DNA from: Microbacterium testaceum StLB037
GTDB lineage: Bacteria; Actinomycetota; Actinomycetes; Actinomycetales; Microbacteriaceae
Length of the DNA stretch: 64,000 nucleotides
Direction of reading: 5' to 3'
NCBI RefSeq assembly: GCF_000202635.1
Contig: NC_015125.1
Coordinates: 1,550,001 to 1,614,000, forward strand
Below are positions 1 through 8,882 of this stretch, piece by piece (positions within the stretch are counted from its first letter, which is position 1; every line of letters starts with the position of its first letter). The notes under the pieces were generated by a model that saw nothing but the letters and a program-made list of their open reading frames with translations, was not told where the DNA came from and did not search any database. The translations under genes were made by a program, and so were the position numbers.

Positions 1-563
1 AACACGGCGATCAGCAGGGTCGCCGCGCTCACCGCCAGCAGGATCACCGTGAGCGCGCTCGTCGTCGCCGACACGTCGGCCTGCGAGCTGCCGGCGAACA
101 CCGTCGTCCCGTCGACGTCGGCGGCCGCGACCCGGAAGGACCCCAGGTCACCGCCGAGGTCGATCGAGGTGGGTGTCCGGTCGGTGGACACGTCCGCGCG
201 CAAGCGGGCCACCTGATCCTCGGTGAGCTGCACCTGGGTGCCATCGCTGCGCGTGTAGCTCGAGGTGCGCACGGTCCCGTCGGAGGTGACCACCGCCTGC
301 AGCGATCCGATCCGCGGCGCCGGGCGTTCGGCATCCTGGCCCTGGTTCTGCCCCTCCCGCTGGTCCGGGGCGGGGCGCGGCTCGGACGACCCGCGCCCGA
401 CGGCGAACGACAGTCCCTCGACCACCTGCTGGTCGAGACGGTCGAGGGCGAAGGAACGCAACGCCACGATCGTGGCCAGGCTCATCACGACGAACGCGAT
501 CGCCACGAGCACGCTCGTCCCGACGACGAGGGTGCGACGCAGCGTCCACCGGGAACGGGTCAT
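1..563 (-). CDS. sensor histidine kinase, N-terminal part (runs off window start)
   Basis: Only the first 187 or so residues are present; the gene continues beyond base 1. It starts at an ATG (563-561) that overlaps the stop of the response regulator as ATGA, so the two are translationally coupled. Visible are a first membrane helix (about residues 9-32), an extracytoplasmic sensor region of about 125 residues rich in Gln, Glu, Arg and Pro, and the beginning of a second membrane helix at the window edge. The HAMP, DHp and ATPase domains are not in the window, so the kinase call rests on topology and on pairing with the OmpR-type regulator. It would sense an envelope signal and phosphorylate the neighbouring regulator; the divergent ABC transporter suggests the signal may be an antimicrobial or envelope stress. 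Confidence 0.8.
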   Translation of the reverse strand, partial: MTRSRWTLRRTLVVGTSVLVAIAFVVMSLATIVALRSFALDRLDQQVVEGLSFAVGRGSSEPRPAPDQREGQNQGQDAERPAPRIGSLQAVVTSDGTVRTSSYTRSDGTQVQLTEDQVARLRADVSTDRTPTSIDLGGDLGSFRVAAADVDGTTVFAGSSQADVSATTSALTVILLAVSAATLLIAV

Positions 564-1294
564 GACGCCTTGATCGTGTAGCCGACGCCGCGGACGGTGT
601 GGATGAGGGGCTCGCCGAGGCTGTCGATCTTCTTCCGCAGGTAAGAGATGTAGATCTCGACCACGCTGCCGTTGCCGCCGAAGTCGTAGCTCCAGACCTG
701 ATCGAGGATCTGCGCCTTGCTCAGCACCCGGCGCGGATTCTGCATGAGGTAGCGGAGGAGCTCGAACTCCTTCGCGGTGAGTTTGATCGGGATGCCGCCC
801 CGCTCGACCTCGTACGACTCCTCGTCGAGCGACAGGTCGCCCACGCGCAGTCGCGGGTCGGCGTCGGCGATGGCCGCGACGTGCCGGCGCGCCATCCCCC
901 GCAGGCGGACGACGACCTCCTCGAGGTTGAACGGCTTCGTGACGTAGTCGTCGGCTCCGGCCGAGATGCCCGCGATGCGGTCCTCCACGGCATCCTTCGC
1001 CGTGAGGAAGAGCACGGGGGCGTCGTTTCCGGCCGCCCGGATGCGGGTCAGCAGCTCCATGCCGTCGAGCCCGGGCATCATGATGTCGAGCACGAGGAGG
1101 TCGGGGCCGAACTCGCGGATGACGTTCAGCGCCTCCTGCCCGTTGGCGGCGGTGCGCGCGTCCCAGCCCTCGTTCTGCAGCGCCATGCGCAACAGGTCGC
1201 TGAGGTTGGCCTCGTCGTCGACGACGAGGACTCGGATCGGCGACCCGTCGGGACGGGTGAGGGGGGCGGGGCGGAAGGTCACGAGAGCCAGCAT
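560..1294 (-). CDS. OmpR/PhoB-family response regulator
   Basis: The 244-residue protein has an N-terminal receiver domain (about residues 20-135) with the acidic pair in VVDDE, phospho-acceptor Asp70 in LLVLDIMMPG and Lys100 in FLTAK. A C-terminal winged-helix domain follows (about 147-242), with the family's RRVLSKAQIL recognition region and closing VRGVGYTIK strand. The ATG at 1294 has a GGAG-type ribosome binding site about seven bases upstream; it gives roughly 18 residues before the usual receiver start, so an internal start is possible. It is coupled to the histidine kinase by a 4-base overlap. The divergent ABC transporter has an 11-bp direct repeat in its upstream region, the kind of site this class binds, so that operon is the likely target (inference). 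Confidence 0.95.
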   Translation of the reverse strand: MLALVTFRPAPLTRPDGSPIRVLVVDDEANLSDLLRMALQNEGWDARTAANGQEALNVIREFGPDLLVLDIMMPGLDGMELLTRIRAAGNDAPVLFLTAKDAVEDRIAGISAGADDYVTKPFNLEEVVVRLRGMARRHVAAIADADPRLRVGDLSLDEESYEVERGGIPIKLTAKEFELLRYLMQNPRRVLSKAQILDQVWSYDFGGNGSVVEIYISYLRKKIDSLGEPLIHTVRGVGYTIKAS

Positions 1295-1342
1295 GCCCGC
1301 TCTCCGACCCCGCTGTCACCGGACATACGCGCTTCATAGGAA

Positions 1343-1364
1343 CGGTGAGGGAGCGGTGAGGGTG
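1343..1364 (+). promoter_or_regulatory. 11-bp tandem direct repeat, candidate response-regulator operator
   Basis: CGGTGAGGGAG is followed at once by CGGTGAGGGTG, an 11-bp period that matches the head-to-tail half-site spacing of OmpR/PhoB-class regulators. The pair lies between the divergent regulator and transporter genes and is enclosed by an 8-bp inverted repeat, AGGAACGG (1338-1345) and CCGTTCCT (1365-1372). Confidence 0.5.
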
Positions 1365-1414
1365 CCGTTCCTACCTTCGGGGCACGGCCGCATCCCGCGT
1401 CCGAAAGGAGAAGC

Positions 1415-2875
1415 ATGTACGGCACCTACCTGCGGCGCGAACTCGCCGGCCGCGTCAAACAGACCGTGATCGTCGCGGTCGGGCTCGCGATCGCCATCGC
1501 GCTCGTCATCGTCGTGAACGCCCTGTCGGCGGGGGTGCGCGACGCGCAGTCCCAGGCCCTGTCGTCGGTCTACGGCGTCGGCACCGACCTGACCGTGACC
1601 GGCGCGCAGACCGAACCCGGACAGGGCGGCGGCGCGCGCTTCGACTTCGGCGCGGAAGACGGAGCGACCCAGGACGGCACGACCTCGCTCAGCCAGTCGC
1701 GCCTGATGACCGACATGCGACGCGGCACGCTCGACGCGTCGACCGTCTCGACGGTCGCGGGCCTCGACGGGGTGACCGCCGCGACCGGCGCGCTGTCGCT
1801 GACGAACACGACCTTCTCGGGCGAGGTCCCGGATCGCAGCGCTCAGTCCGGCACGGGCGAGGGCGGGCAGATGGGAGAGCCGCCGGCCGGCGGCGGTCCC
1901 GGCGGAGACGGCGGCAGTGCCTTCGGCGTCGACTCGTTCACCGTCCTCGGCGTCGACCCCTCGGCATCCGTCGGTCCCCTCTCGTCCGTCACCGTCAGCG
2001 AGGGCCGCGCCCTCACCGCGTCCGACGCCGGCACGGATGTCGCCGTCATCGACGCGACCTACGCGACGAGCGCCTCCCTCGCGGTCGGGGGCACGCTCGA
2101 CGTGGGCGGCACCGCGATGCAGATCGTCGGGATCGTCGCCTCGACGTCGTCCGACGCCGACACCGCCGCGAACGTCTACCTCCCCCTCGATACCGCTCAG
2201 GCCCTCGCGGGAGTGGGCAGCGTGGTCTCCACGGTCTACGTGCAGGCCGATTCCGCGGATGCCATCGGCTCCGTGCAGAGCGAGATCACGGCCGCGCTTC
2301 CCGACGCCACCGTCAGCTCGCAGTCCGAGCTCGCCTCGACCGTCTCGGGTTCGCTCTCGAGCGCCTCGGCGTTGATCTCGAACCTCGGGACCTGGCTCTC
2401 GGCGGTCGTGCTGCTGGTGGCCCTCTCGCTCGCCGTCCTCTTCACGATCTCGGGCGTCGCACGCCGCACCCGCGAGTTCGGCACCCTCAAGGCCATCGGC
2501 TGGTCGAACGGTCGCATCGTGCGGCAGGTCGCGGGCGAGTCGCTGACGCAGGGGCTTCTCGGCGGGGTCGCGGGGCTGATCCTCGGGCTCGGCGGCATCC
2601 TGCTCGTCAACGTCATCTCGCCGACGATCTCGGTCAGCAGCCAGGCCTCGGGCCGTGGCGACGGCGGTCCCGGCGGGGGTGGCATGGGCGGCCCGGGCGG
2701 ATTCGGCCAGGCCGCCGCCCAGGCCACCGACATCGTCCTTTACGCACCGGTGACCCCGGTGATCATCGTGGCCGCGGTCGGGATCGCCGTCCTCGGCGGC
2801 GTCCTCGCCGGTGCCTTCGGCGGATGGCGCGCTGCGCGCCTCAGCCCCGCCGCCGCCCTCCGCTCGGTCGCGTGA
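1415..2875 (+). CDS. ABC transporter permease, MacB/FtsX type
   Basis: The 486-residue protein has the MacB/FtsX layout: one N-terminal membrane helix (about residues 16-40), a large extracytoplasmic domain, and three C-terminal helices beginning near residue 325. The sequence after the second helix contains RRTREFGTLKAIGWSNGRIVRQV, typical of FtsX-domain permeases (a cytoplasmic coupling segment). The extracytoplasmic part contains Gly-rich stretches near residues 65-75, 148-166 and 408-430, longer and more repetitive than usual. The ATG is preceded by AAGGAG at good spacing. The matching ATPase follows after 25 bases. Such pairs export peptides, lipoproteins or drugs, or act in envelope stress signalling; the substrate cannot be read from the sequence. 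Confidence 0.9.
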   Translation: MYGTYLRRELAGRVKQTVIVAVGLAIAIALVIVVNALSAGVRDAQSQALSSVYGVGTDLTVTGAQTEPGQGGGARFDFGAEDGATQDGTTSLSQSRLMTDMRRGTLDASTVSTVAGLDGVTAATGALSLTNTTFSGEVPDRSAQSGTGEGGQMGEPPAGGGPGGDGGSAFGVDSFTVLGVDPSASVGPLSSVTVSEGRALTASDAGTDVAVIDATYATSASLAVGGTLDVGGTAMQIVGIVASTSSDADTAANVYLPLDTAQALAGVGSVVSTVYVQADSADAIGSVQSEITAALPDATVSSQSELASTVSGSLSSASALISNLGTWLSAVVLLVALSLAVLFTISGVARRTREFGTLKAIGWSNGRIVRQVAGESLTQGLLGGVAGLILGLGGILLVNVISPTISVSSQASGRGDGGPGGGGMGGPGGFGQAAAQATDIVLYAPVTPVIIVAAVGIAVLGGVLAGAFGGWRAARLSPAAALRSVA

Positions 2876-2900
2876 CCGGCATCCCCTCGAAGGAGACATC

Positions 2901-3599
<699 letters not shown>

Positions 3600-3607
3600 G
3601 GCGCCCG

Positions 3608-3681
3608 GTGGCTTCGACGGGCTCAGCCACCTCCTCGTAGGTCCCTGAGCCCGTCGAGGTCCCTGAGCCTGTCGAAGGGAC
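3608..3681. repeat. cluster of three palindromic dispersed-type repeat units
   Basis: Between two genes lie three versions of one motif: GGTGGCTTCGACGGGCTCA on one orientation, then GGTCCCTGAGCCCGTCGA and GGTCCCTGAGCCTGTCGA, ending AAGGGACC. The ends are complementary and each unit can fold. Motifs of the form CTTCGACAGGCTCAGGGACC recur between genes in Microbacteriaceae as far as I recall; that memory is not verified here. Only this cluster was noticed in the window. Confidence 0.55.
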
Positions 3682-3733
3682 CGGACCCCCACCCAGCCCG
3701 TCAAGTCCCGCCGCCTTCCCGGCACCCTCCCCC

Positions 3734-3739
3734 TACAGT
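3734..3739 (+). promoter_or_regulatory. -10 hexamer TACAGT
   Basis: TACAGT lies 26 bases before the start of the SRPBCC gene and leaves room for a short leader that includes the ribosome binding site GGAGG at 3755-3759. Confidence 0.4.
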
Positions 3740-3765
3740 CGAAACACGCCGACCGGAGGGATGCC

Positions 3766-4308
3766 ATGGCCGCCCGCAACACCCGCCTCATGCGCTGCAC
3801 GCCCGACGACCTCTTCGCGGTGCTGTCCGACGGCTGGCTCTACCCCGTGTGGGTCGTCGGCGCGGCGCGGATGCGCGACGTCGACGAGGAGTGGCCGAAG
3901 GAGGGCACGCGGATCCACCACTCGCTCGGAGTCTGGCCCGTGATGATCCACGACCAGACGGAAATGGTCGAGTGGGACCCGCCCCGACGCCTGCGGCTGC
4001 GCCCGGAGGCCGGCATCCTGGGCCGCGGAGTCATCCGCATCGACGTCCGGCCGCACGAGGAGGGCATCGCGGTCACCATCGCCGAGGAGCCCGTGACGGG
4101 TGCGGCGTCGATCCTGCCCGGGGTGCTGTGGAAGCCCCTCCTCGTCGCGCGCAATCACGAGTGCCTCAACCGCCTGGCGTTCCTGGCCGAGGGGCGGCGC
4201 GAGGAGCGCGAAGCGCGCGAGCTCGACCACCGCACGGAGACGCCCGATCCGGAGGAGGGCACTCCTTCTCCCCAGGCCCAGGAGGACGTGCGGGAAGCCG
4301 ACATCTGA
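3766..4308 (+). CDS. SRPBCC-family (polyketide cyclase/START-like) protein
   Basis: This 180-residue soluble protein looks like an SRPBCC helix-grip domain: an N-terminal segment with DDLFAVLSDGWLYPVWV, central strands VEWDPPRRLRLRP and IDVRPHEEGIAVTIAEEP, and a C-terminal helix near LLVARNHECLNRLAFLAE. About 30 charged residues follow as a low-complexity tail. The family binds lipids or other hydrophobic ligands; no ligand can be named. The second of two nearby ATGs (3766) was chosen because it has GGAGG at six-base spacing. It lies 70 bases before the flavoprotein gene on the same strand and could be co-transcribed. Confidence 0.8.
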   Translation: MAARNTRLMRCTPDDLFAVLSDGWLYPVWVVGAARMRDVDEEWPKEGTRIHHSLGVWPVMIHDQTEMVEWDPPRRLRLRPEAGILGRGVIRIDVRPHEEGIAVTIAEEPVTGAASILPGVLWKPLLVARNHECLNRLAFLAEGRREEREARELDHRTETPDPEEGTPSPQAQEDVREADI

Positions 4309-4378
4309 CCCGGATGCACCCGGCCTGAGAGAGAATCTCCCCGGACGTGTCGCCGACGACGCGGGGAAGGGGGATCGA

Positions 4379-6055
4379 ATGGATGCCGACGTCATCGTCA
4401 TCGGCGGAGGGCTCGCCGGTCTCGTCGCGAGCAGCGAACTCGTGCGCGCGGGAAAGCGCGTCGTCATCGTGGATCAGGAGAACGCCGCCAACCTCGGTGG
4501 CCAGGCGTTCTGGTCGTTCGGCGGCATCTTCCTGGTCGACTCCCCGATGCAGCGCCGACTGGGTGTGAAGGACTCGTTCGACCTCGCGTGGCAGGACTGG
4601 CAGGGCTCGGCCGGATGGGATCGCCTCGACGGCGAGCACCCGGAGGACGAGTGGGCGCAGCGCTGGGGCCGCGCCTACGTCGAGTTCGCCGCCGACGAGA
4701 AGCGCGCCTGGCTGCAGGAGCACGGCGTGCGATTCACCCCGGTGGTCGGCTGGGCGGAACGCGGATCGCTGTCGGCGCGCGGCCACGGCAACTCCGTCCC
4801 CCGGTTCCACGTGCCGTGGGGCACCGGAACGGGGATCTCGGAGCCCTTCGCCGACCGGGCGCGGGCGGCCGCCGAAACGGGACAGGTCGTCTTCCGCTTC
4901 CGTCATCGCGTCGACGGCCTGACCTTCACCGACGGCCGGGTCACCGGCATCCACGGGTCGGTCCTCGCGCCGGACGACTCTCCGCGGGGTGTCTCGTCGT
5001 CGCGCGAGGTCGTGTCGACGTTCGAGCTGTCGGCGCAGGCGGTCGTGATCGCGACGGGTGGCATCGGCGGGGATCACGAACGCGTCCGCCGGTGGTGGCC
5101 GGAGCGTCTGGGAACGCCCCCGAAGAAGATGGTCACCGGTGTTCCGGCCCACGTCGACGGGCGCATGCTCGACATCGCCGCCGACCAGGGCGTGCGCCTC
5201 GTGAACCGCGACCGCATGTGGCACTACACCGAGGGCGTGCAGAACTGGGATCCCATCTGGCCCGGGCACGCGATCCGCATCCTGCCGGGGCCGTCGTCGC
5301 TCTGGCTCGACGCGCGGGGCCGTCGCCTTCCGGCGCCCGGACTCCCGGGGTACGACACGCTCGGAACCCTGCGGCTCCTGCGGACGACTCCCGACATCGC
5401 GGATTACGACTACTCGTGGTTCGTCCTCGACCAGTCGATCATCAAGAAGGAGTTCGCCCTCTCCGGCTCCGAGCAGAATCCCGACATCACGAACCGCGAC
5501 CGCGCGCTGCTGCTGCGGAGCCGGCTCGGGCGGACGGCCCCGGGACCCGTGGAGGCGTTCAAGAGCAAGGGGGCCGACTTCGTCGTCGCCGACACCCTCG
5601 AAGACCTCGTGCGCGGCATGAACGACCTGACGGGCGACGACCTCCTGGATCCGGATGCCGTGCGCGAACAGGTCGTGGCACGCGACCGCGAGCTCGTGAA
5701 CCCGTATTCCAAGGACGTGCAGGCGATGGGGATCCGCAACAGCCGACGCTTCCTCGGCGACCGCATCTTCCGGACGGCCAAGCCCCACGCGCTGCTCGAC
5801 CCCGACCACGGTCCGCTGATCGCCGTGCGGTTGTGGGTGGTCACGCGCAAGTCGCTCGGCGGCATCCAGACCGATCTGCGGGGCCGCGCGCTCGACGACC
5901 AGGGCCGCCCGATCGAGGGCCTCTACGCCGCGGGCGAGGCGGCCGGGTTCGGCGGCGGCGGCGCACACGGCTACAACGCGCTCGAGGGGACCTTCCTCGG
6001 CGGCTGCCTCTTCACGGGCCGCACGGTCGGCCGCTCCCTCGCCGCGACGCTCTGA
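4379..6055 (+). CDS. FAD-binding dehydrogenase, KstD/fumarate-reductase-flavoprotein-like
   Basis: The 558-residue protein starts with the dinucleotide-binding motif VIVIGGGLAGLVAS (residues 5-18) and ends with the typical C-terminal FAD-contact segment GLYAAGEAAGFGGGGAHG followed by NALEGTFLGGCLFTGR. It resembles the predicted oxidoreductase group related to 3-ketosteroid delta-1-dehydrogenases and fumarate reductase flavoproteins, which oxidise or reduce alpha-beta carbon bonds using FAD. The substrate is unknown, and no steroid-degradation genes are nearby, so I avoid the kstD symbol. The chosen ATG follows a GGGGAAGGGGG purine stretch; the open frame upstream overlaps the SRPBCC gene and is unlikely to be translated. 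It is cytoplasmic, with no signal peptide. Confidence 0.85.
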   Translation: MDADVIVIGGGLAGLVASSELVRAGKRVVIVDQENAANLGGQAFWSFGGIFLVDSPMQRRLGVKDSFDLAWQDWQGSAGWDRLDGEHPEDEWAQRWGRAYVEFAADEKRAWLQEHGVRFTPVVGWAERGSLSARGHGNSVPRFHVPWGTGTGISEPFADRARAAAETGQVVFRFRHRVDGLTFTDGRVTGIHGSVLAPDDSPRGVSSSREVVSTFELSAQAVVIATGGIGGDHERVRRWWPERLGTPPKKMVTGVPAHVDGRMLDIAADQGVRLVNRDRMWHYTEGVQNWDPIWPGHAIRILPGPSSLWLDARGRRLPAPGLPGYDTLGTLRLLRTTPDIADYDYSWFVLDQSIIKKEFALSGSEQNPDITNRDRALLLRSRLGRTAPGPVEAFKSKGADFVVADTLEDLVRGMNDLTGDDLLDPDAVREQVVARDRELVNPYSKDVQAMGIRNSRRFLGDRIFRTAKPHALLDPDHGPLIAVRLWVVTRKSLGGIQTDLRGRALDDQGRPIEGLYAAGEAAGFGGGGAHGYNALEGTFLGGCLFTGRTVGRSLAATL

Positions 6056-6068
6056 GCGGCGGATCCGC

Positions 6069-6449
6069 TCAGCTCTCGGGCCGTGACTCCGTGTGCGTGC
6101 CGCCCGGCTGCTCCGTGCTGTGGTTCAGCTCGTCGACGTAGAGGTTCTCCTCATCGGTCGTGCGGTTGCGGTACGCCGCCCGGCCGACCATGTGCGCCGC
6201 GAGCGGCGCCGTGGCGAACTGGATGAGCACGATCGGGATGCCGAAGGCCAGCGCCTCCCACGAGCGCAGAGCGAGCTCGACCGCCACGACGATGAGCAGC
6301 ACGCCCAGCACCTGCGGCTTCGTCGCCGCGTGCAGACGGGTCGGCACGTCCTTCCACCGCAGCAGACCGATGGTCGCGGTGAGGCAGAGGATCGCGCCGA
6401 TGAGGACGAGGATCAGCGCGAGGATGTCGAGCACGTTCTCGAGGGTCAT
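6069..6449 (-). CDS. mrpG: Na+/H+ antiporter Mrp subunit G
   Basis: This 126-residue protein is the last gene of the Mrp operon. It has three membrane helices in about the first 85 residues (VLDILALILVLIGAIL; PQVLGVLLIVVAVEL; FGIPIVLIQFATAPLAAHMVG) and the conserved LLRWKDVPTRLHAATK segment of MnhG/MrpG. The C-terminal tail of about 35 residues is polar and dispensable-looking. The start is the ATG in an ATGA overlap with mrpF. In the complex MrpG is one of the small subunits required for assembly and activity of the multi-subunit cation/proton antiporter. Confidence 0.93.
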   Translation of the reverse strand: MTLENVLDILALILVLIGAILCLTATIGLLRWKDVPTRLHAATKPQVLGVLLIVVAVELALRSWEALAFGIPIVLIQFATAPLAAHMVGRAAYRNRTTDEENLYVDELNHSTEQPGGTHTESRPES

Positions 6450-6724
6450 CGCGGATTCTCCTTCCGCGCGACGAACCGGGCGACGGCGATCGACCCGAAC
6501 ACACCCACCGCAGCGATGATGAGCATCGCCGGCAGCGACCGCGTGTGATGGTTGATCACCATGTCGGCACCCAGGATGCAGACCACCTCGGTCAGCAGCA
6601 CGTCGGCCGCGACCGCGCGGTCGAGGATCGATGGGCCGATCACGAGGCGGATGAGCGCCAGAACGGCCGCCACGGCGAAGACGAGAAGGATGACGACGAC
6701 GAGGACGGTGGTCACGGGGGTCAC
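6446..6724 (-). CDS. mrpF: Na+/H+ antiporter Mrp subunit F
   Basis: This 92-residue subunit has three predicted helices and the MnhF/MrpF signature RLVIGPSILDRAVAADVL with NHHTRS between helices. The GTG start at 6724 overlaps the mrpE stop as GTGA, matching the coupling seen at all other junctions of this operon; a second in-frame GTG nine bases downstream is less likely. It is a small membrane subunit of the antiporter complex. Confidence 0.92.
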   Translation of the reverse strand: MTPVTTVLVVVILLVFAVAAVLALIRLVIGPSILDRAVAADVLLTEVVCILGADMVINHHTRSLPAMLIIAAVGVFGSIAVARFVARKENPR

Positions 6725-7329
6725 AGGGGGGTCCTCCCCTCTCGGGGCGAATCGGTCGCGTGGTGCGCGGAGCTGTCCGCGATCCGCGCGCGCAGCTCCT
6801 GCAGCTCTTCCTTCGAACCGACGGCGCGCGTGATGCGCGCCTCCCACCCGAGCACGACACGGCGCTGGTGCTCGGCATCCTCATCGCTCCGCACGCCGAT
6901 GGTGTGCAGGTAGAGCGTGCGGTTCTCGCGGTCGACATCGACGATGAGGGAGCCCGGGATGAGGGATGCCGTGACCGCCGTGTGCGCCATGATCACGTCG
7001 TCGTCCACGCGGAGCGGGACGGCGATGATCGCCGCTCCCGGCTGCCGACGGACGTCGAGCACCTGCCACGCGACGATGAGCGAACCACGGATGACGGCAC
7101 CGAGGAAGGTGACGACGAAGATCAGGCCGTACCAGAGGTTGATGCGCCCCGACAGCTCCACCGGCGGCAGACGGAAGACGCGCGTCACGAAGATCGCCGC
7201 GGCGAGACCCGTGAGGAAGGCGAGCCAGGTGAACTGCCCCCACAGCATCATCCAGAGGGCGACGAGCCACACCAGGAACGGCAGCTGATGCAGGAAGAGG
7301 GATATCTGCGACCGACGCGACGGGCTCAT
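6721..7329 (-). CDS. mrpE: Na+/H+ antiporter Mrp subunit E
   Basis: The 202-residue protein has two or three N-terminal membrane helices (LPFLVWLVALWMMLWGQFTW; FLTGLAAAIFVTRVF; GLIFVVTFLGAVIRGSLIVAWQV) followed by a soluble domain with AHTAVTASLIPGSLIVDVD and TLYLHTIGV, the conserved MrpE core. About 40 charged C-terminal residues extend beyond the usual family length. The start is the ATG at 7329, overlapping the mrpD stop as ATGA. Confidence 0.93.
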   Translation of the reverse strand: MSPSRRSQISLFLHQLPFLVWLVALWMMLWGQFTWLAFLTGLAAAIFVTRVFRLPPVELSGRINLWYGLIFVVTFLGAVIRGSLIVAWQVLDVRRQPGAAIIAVPLRVDDDVIMAHTAVTASLIPGSLIVDVDRENRTLYLHTIGVRSDEDAEHQRRVVLGWEARITRAVGSKEELQELRARIADSSAHHATDSPREGRTPL

Positions 7330-8882
7330 TGCTGCCCCGCCTGTTCCTGCAGCTGCACGAGACTCACGCCATCGGTGATGGTGACGCCCGCCCGCAGGCA
7401 CATGTCGAGCAGCGGACCCGCGAAGACGGTCAGCGAGACGGTCACGGCGACCATTCCCACCGTCGCGAGCGTCATGATCCGCGGGATGGTGCGGCGCTCG
7501 GTCGAGATCGCCGCGGCGGGCGCATTGCCGAGGTACGCGATGCGCTCGAGCGTCTCGGTGGAGTCGTCGTTCTCGCGCCAGAACGAGAGGTTCCACGCCC
7601 GCATGAGGGCGTACAGCGTGAGGATCGACGTCGCAATGCCGCCCACGATCAGCACCATCATCACGGGGGTGCCCACCTGCGCAGCGGCGTCGAAGAGGGC
7701 GTACTTGCCGATGAAGCCCGAGAACGGCGGCAGGCCGCCCAGGTTGATCGCCGGGATGAAGTAGAGCACCGCGAGCAGGGGGGCCGCGCGCATGAGGCCC
7801 TTCACCTTGAGGATCGACGTGCTTCCCGCGCGGCGCTCGATGAGGCCGACGGCGAGGAACAGGGTCGTCTGCACGATGATGTGGTGGACGATGTAGTAGA
7901 TCGTCGCTCCCACCGCGAGCGGGGTGTTGATCGCCAGTCCGAAGATCATGTAGCCGATGTGGCTGACCAGCGTGAACGACAGGATGCGCTTGAGCTCGGC
8001 CTGCGCGACGGCGCCCAGGATGCCGACGATCATCGTCGACAGCGCGACCATCATCAGCAGGAAGTTCAGGTCGTTGTCGACGAACAGCTGCGTCTCGGTG
8101 CGGATGATCGCGTACACGCCGACCTTGGTGAGCAGGCCCGCGAACACCGCCGTCACGGGAGCGGGAGCCGTCGGGTACGAGTCGGGCAGCCAGAACGACA
8201 GCGGGAACACCGCGGCCTTGATCGCGAACGCGAGAAGCAGCATGAGGTGCAGGATCGTCTGCGTGTCCTGGGGCAGCAGCGCCATGCGCTCGCTGATCTG
8301 CACCATGTTGACGGTGCCGAGCGCGCCGTAGACCATCGCGATCGCGGCGAGGAAGAGGATCGACGACACCAGCGACACGACGATGTAGACCACGCCCGTG
8401 CGGATGCGCGACTCCGTGCCGCCGAGCGTGATCAGCACGTACGAGGCGACGAGCAGGATCTCGAAGCCGACGTAGAGGTTGAACAGGTCGCCCGCGATGA
8501 ACGCGTTGAAGATGCCCGCGCCGAGGATCAGATACGCCGGGTAGAAGATCGAGACCGGGGTGTCCTCGTCGTTGTCGGCCGCGCCCTGGCCGATCGAGAA
8601 GAGCAGAACCGCGAGCAGCACGATGCTCGTCACGACCACGAGGAGCGCCGCGAGGACGTCGACGTACAGCACGATGCCGAAGGGGATGTCCCACCCGGCG
8701 ATCGCGACGGCGAGCGGGCCGTTCGTGTCGACCTCGACGAGCAGGATCGCTCCGAGGACGAGCACCGCGGTCAGCGCCGCGACCGACACCACGATCTGCG
8801 TCTTCTTGCGACGGCCGAAGATGAGGTTGATCGCGGCCCCGATGAGCGGGATGCCGACGAGCAAGGGGACGAGGGCGCTCAC
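7326..8882 (-). CDS. mrpD: Na+/H+ antiporter Mrp subunit D (NuoN/ND2-like)
   Basis: The 518-residue polytopic protein belongs to the proton-pumping antiporter family shared with complex I subunits. It shows the family's conserved acidic and basic membrane positions: FNLYVGFEILLVASYVLI near residue 135, the KAAVFPLSFWLPDSYPTAPAPVTAVFAGLLTKVGVYAI core near 217-255, and LKRILSFTLVSHIGYM near 303. MrpD and MrpA form the putative ion paths. The start codon is GTG in a GTGA overlap with mrpC. Confidence 0.96.
   Translation of the reverse strand: MSALVPLLVGIPLIGAAINLIFGRRKKTQIVVSVAALTAVLVLGAILLVEVDTNGPLAVAIAGWDIPFGIVLYVDVLAALLVVVTSIVLLAVLLFSIGQGAADNDEDTPVSIFYPAYLILGAGIFNAFIAGDLFNLYVGFEILLVASYVLITLGGTESRIRTGVVYIVVSLVSSILFLAAIAMVYGALGTVNMVQISERMALLPQDTQTILHLMLLLAFAIKAAVFPLSFWLPDSYPTAPAPVTAVFAGLLTKVGVYAIIRTETQLFVDNDLNFLLMMVALSTMIVGILGAVAQAELKRILSFTLVSHIGYMIFGLAINTPLAVGATIYYIVHHIIVQTTLFLAVGLIERRAGSTSILKVKGLMRAAPLLAVLYFIPAINLGGLPPFSGFIGKYALFDAAAQVGTPVMMVLIVGGIATSILTLYALMRAWNLSFWRENDDSTETLERIAYLGNAPAAAISTERRTIPRIMTLATVGMVAVTVSLTVFAGPLLDMCLRAGVTITDGVSLVQLQEQAGQQ

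Noticed and set aside
4166..5968. 600-codon minus-strand frame opposite the flavoprotein
   Set aside because: It is Arg/Asp/Glu/His-rich without motifs and lies fully antisense to a gene with clear FAD motifs.
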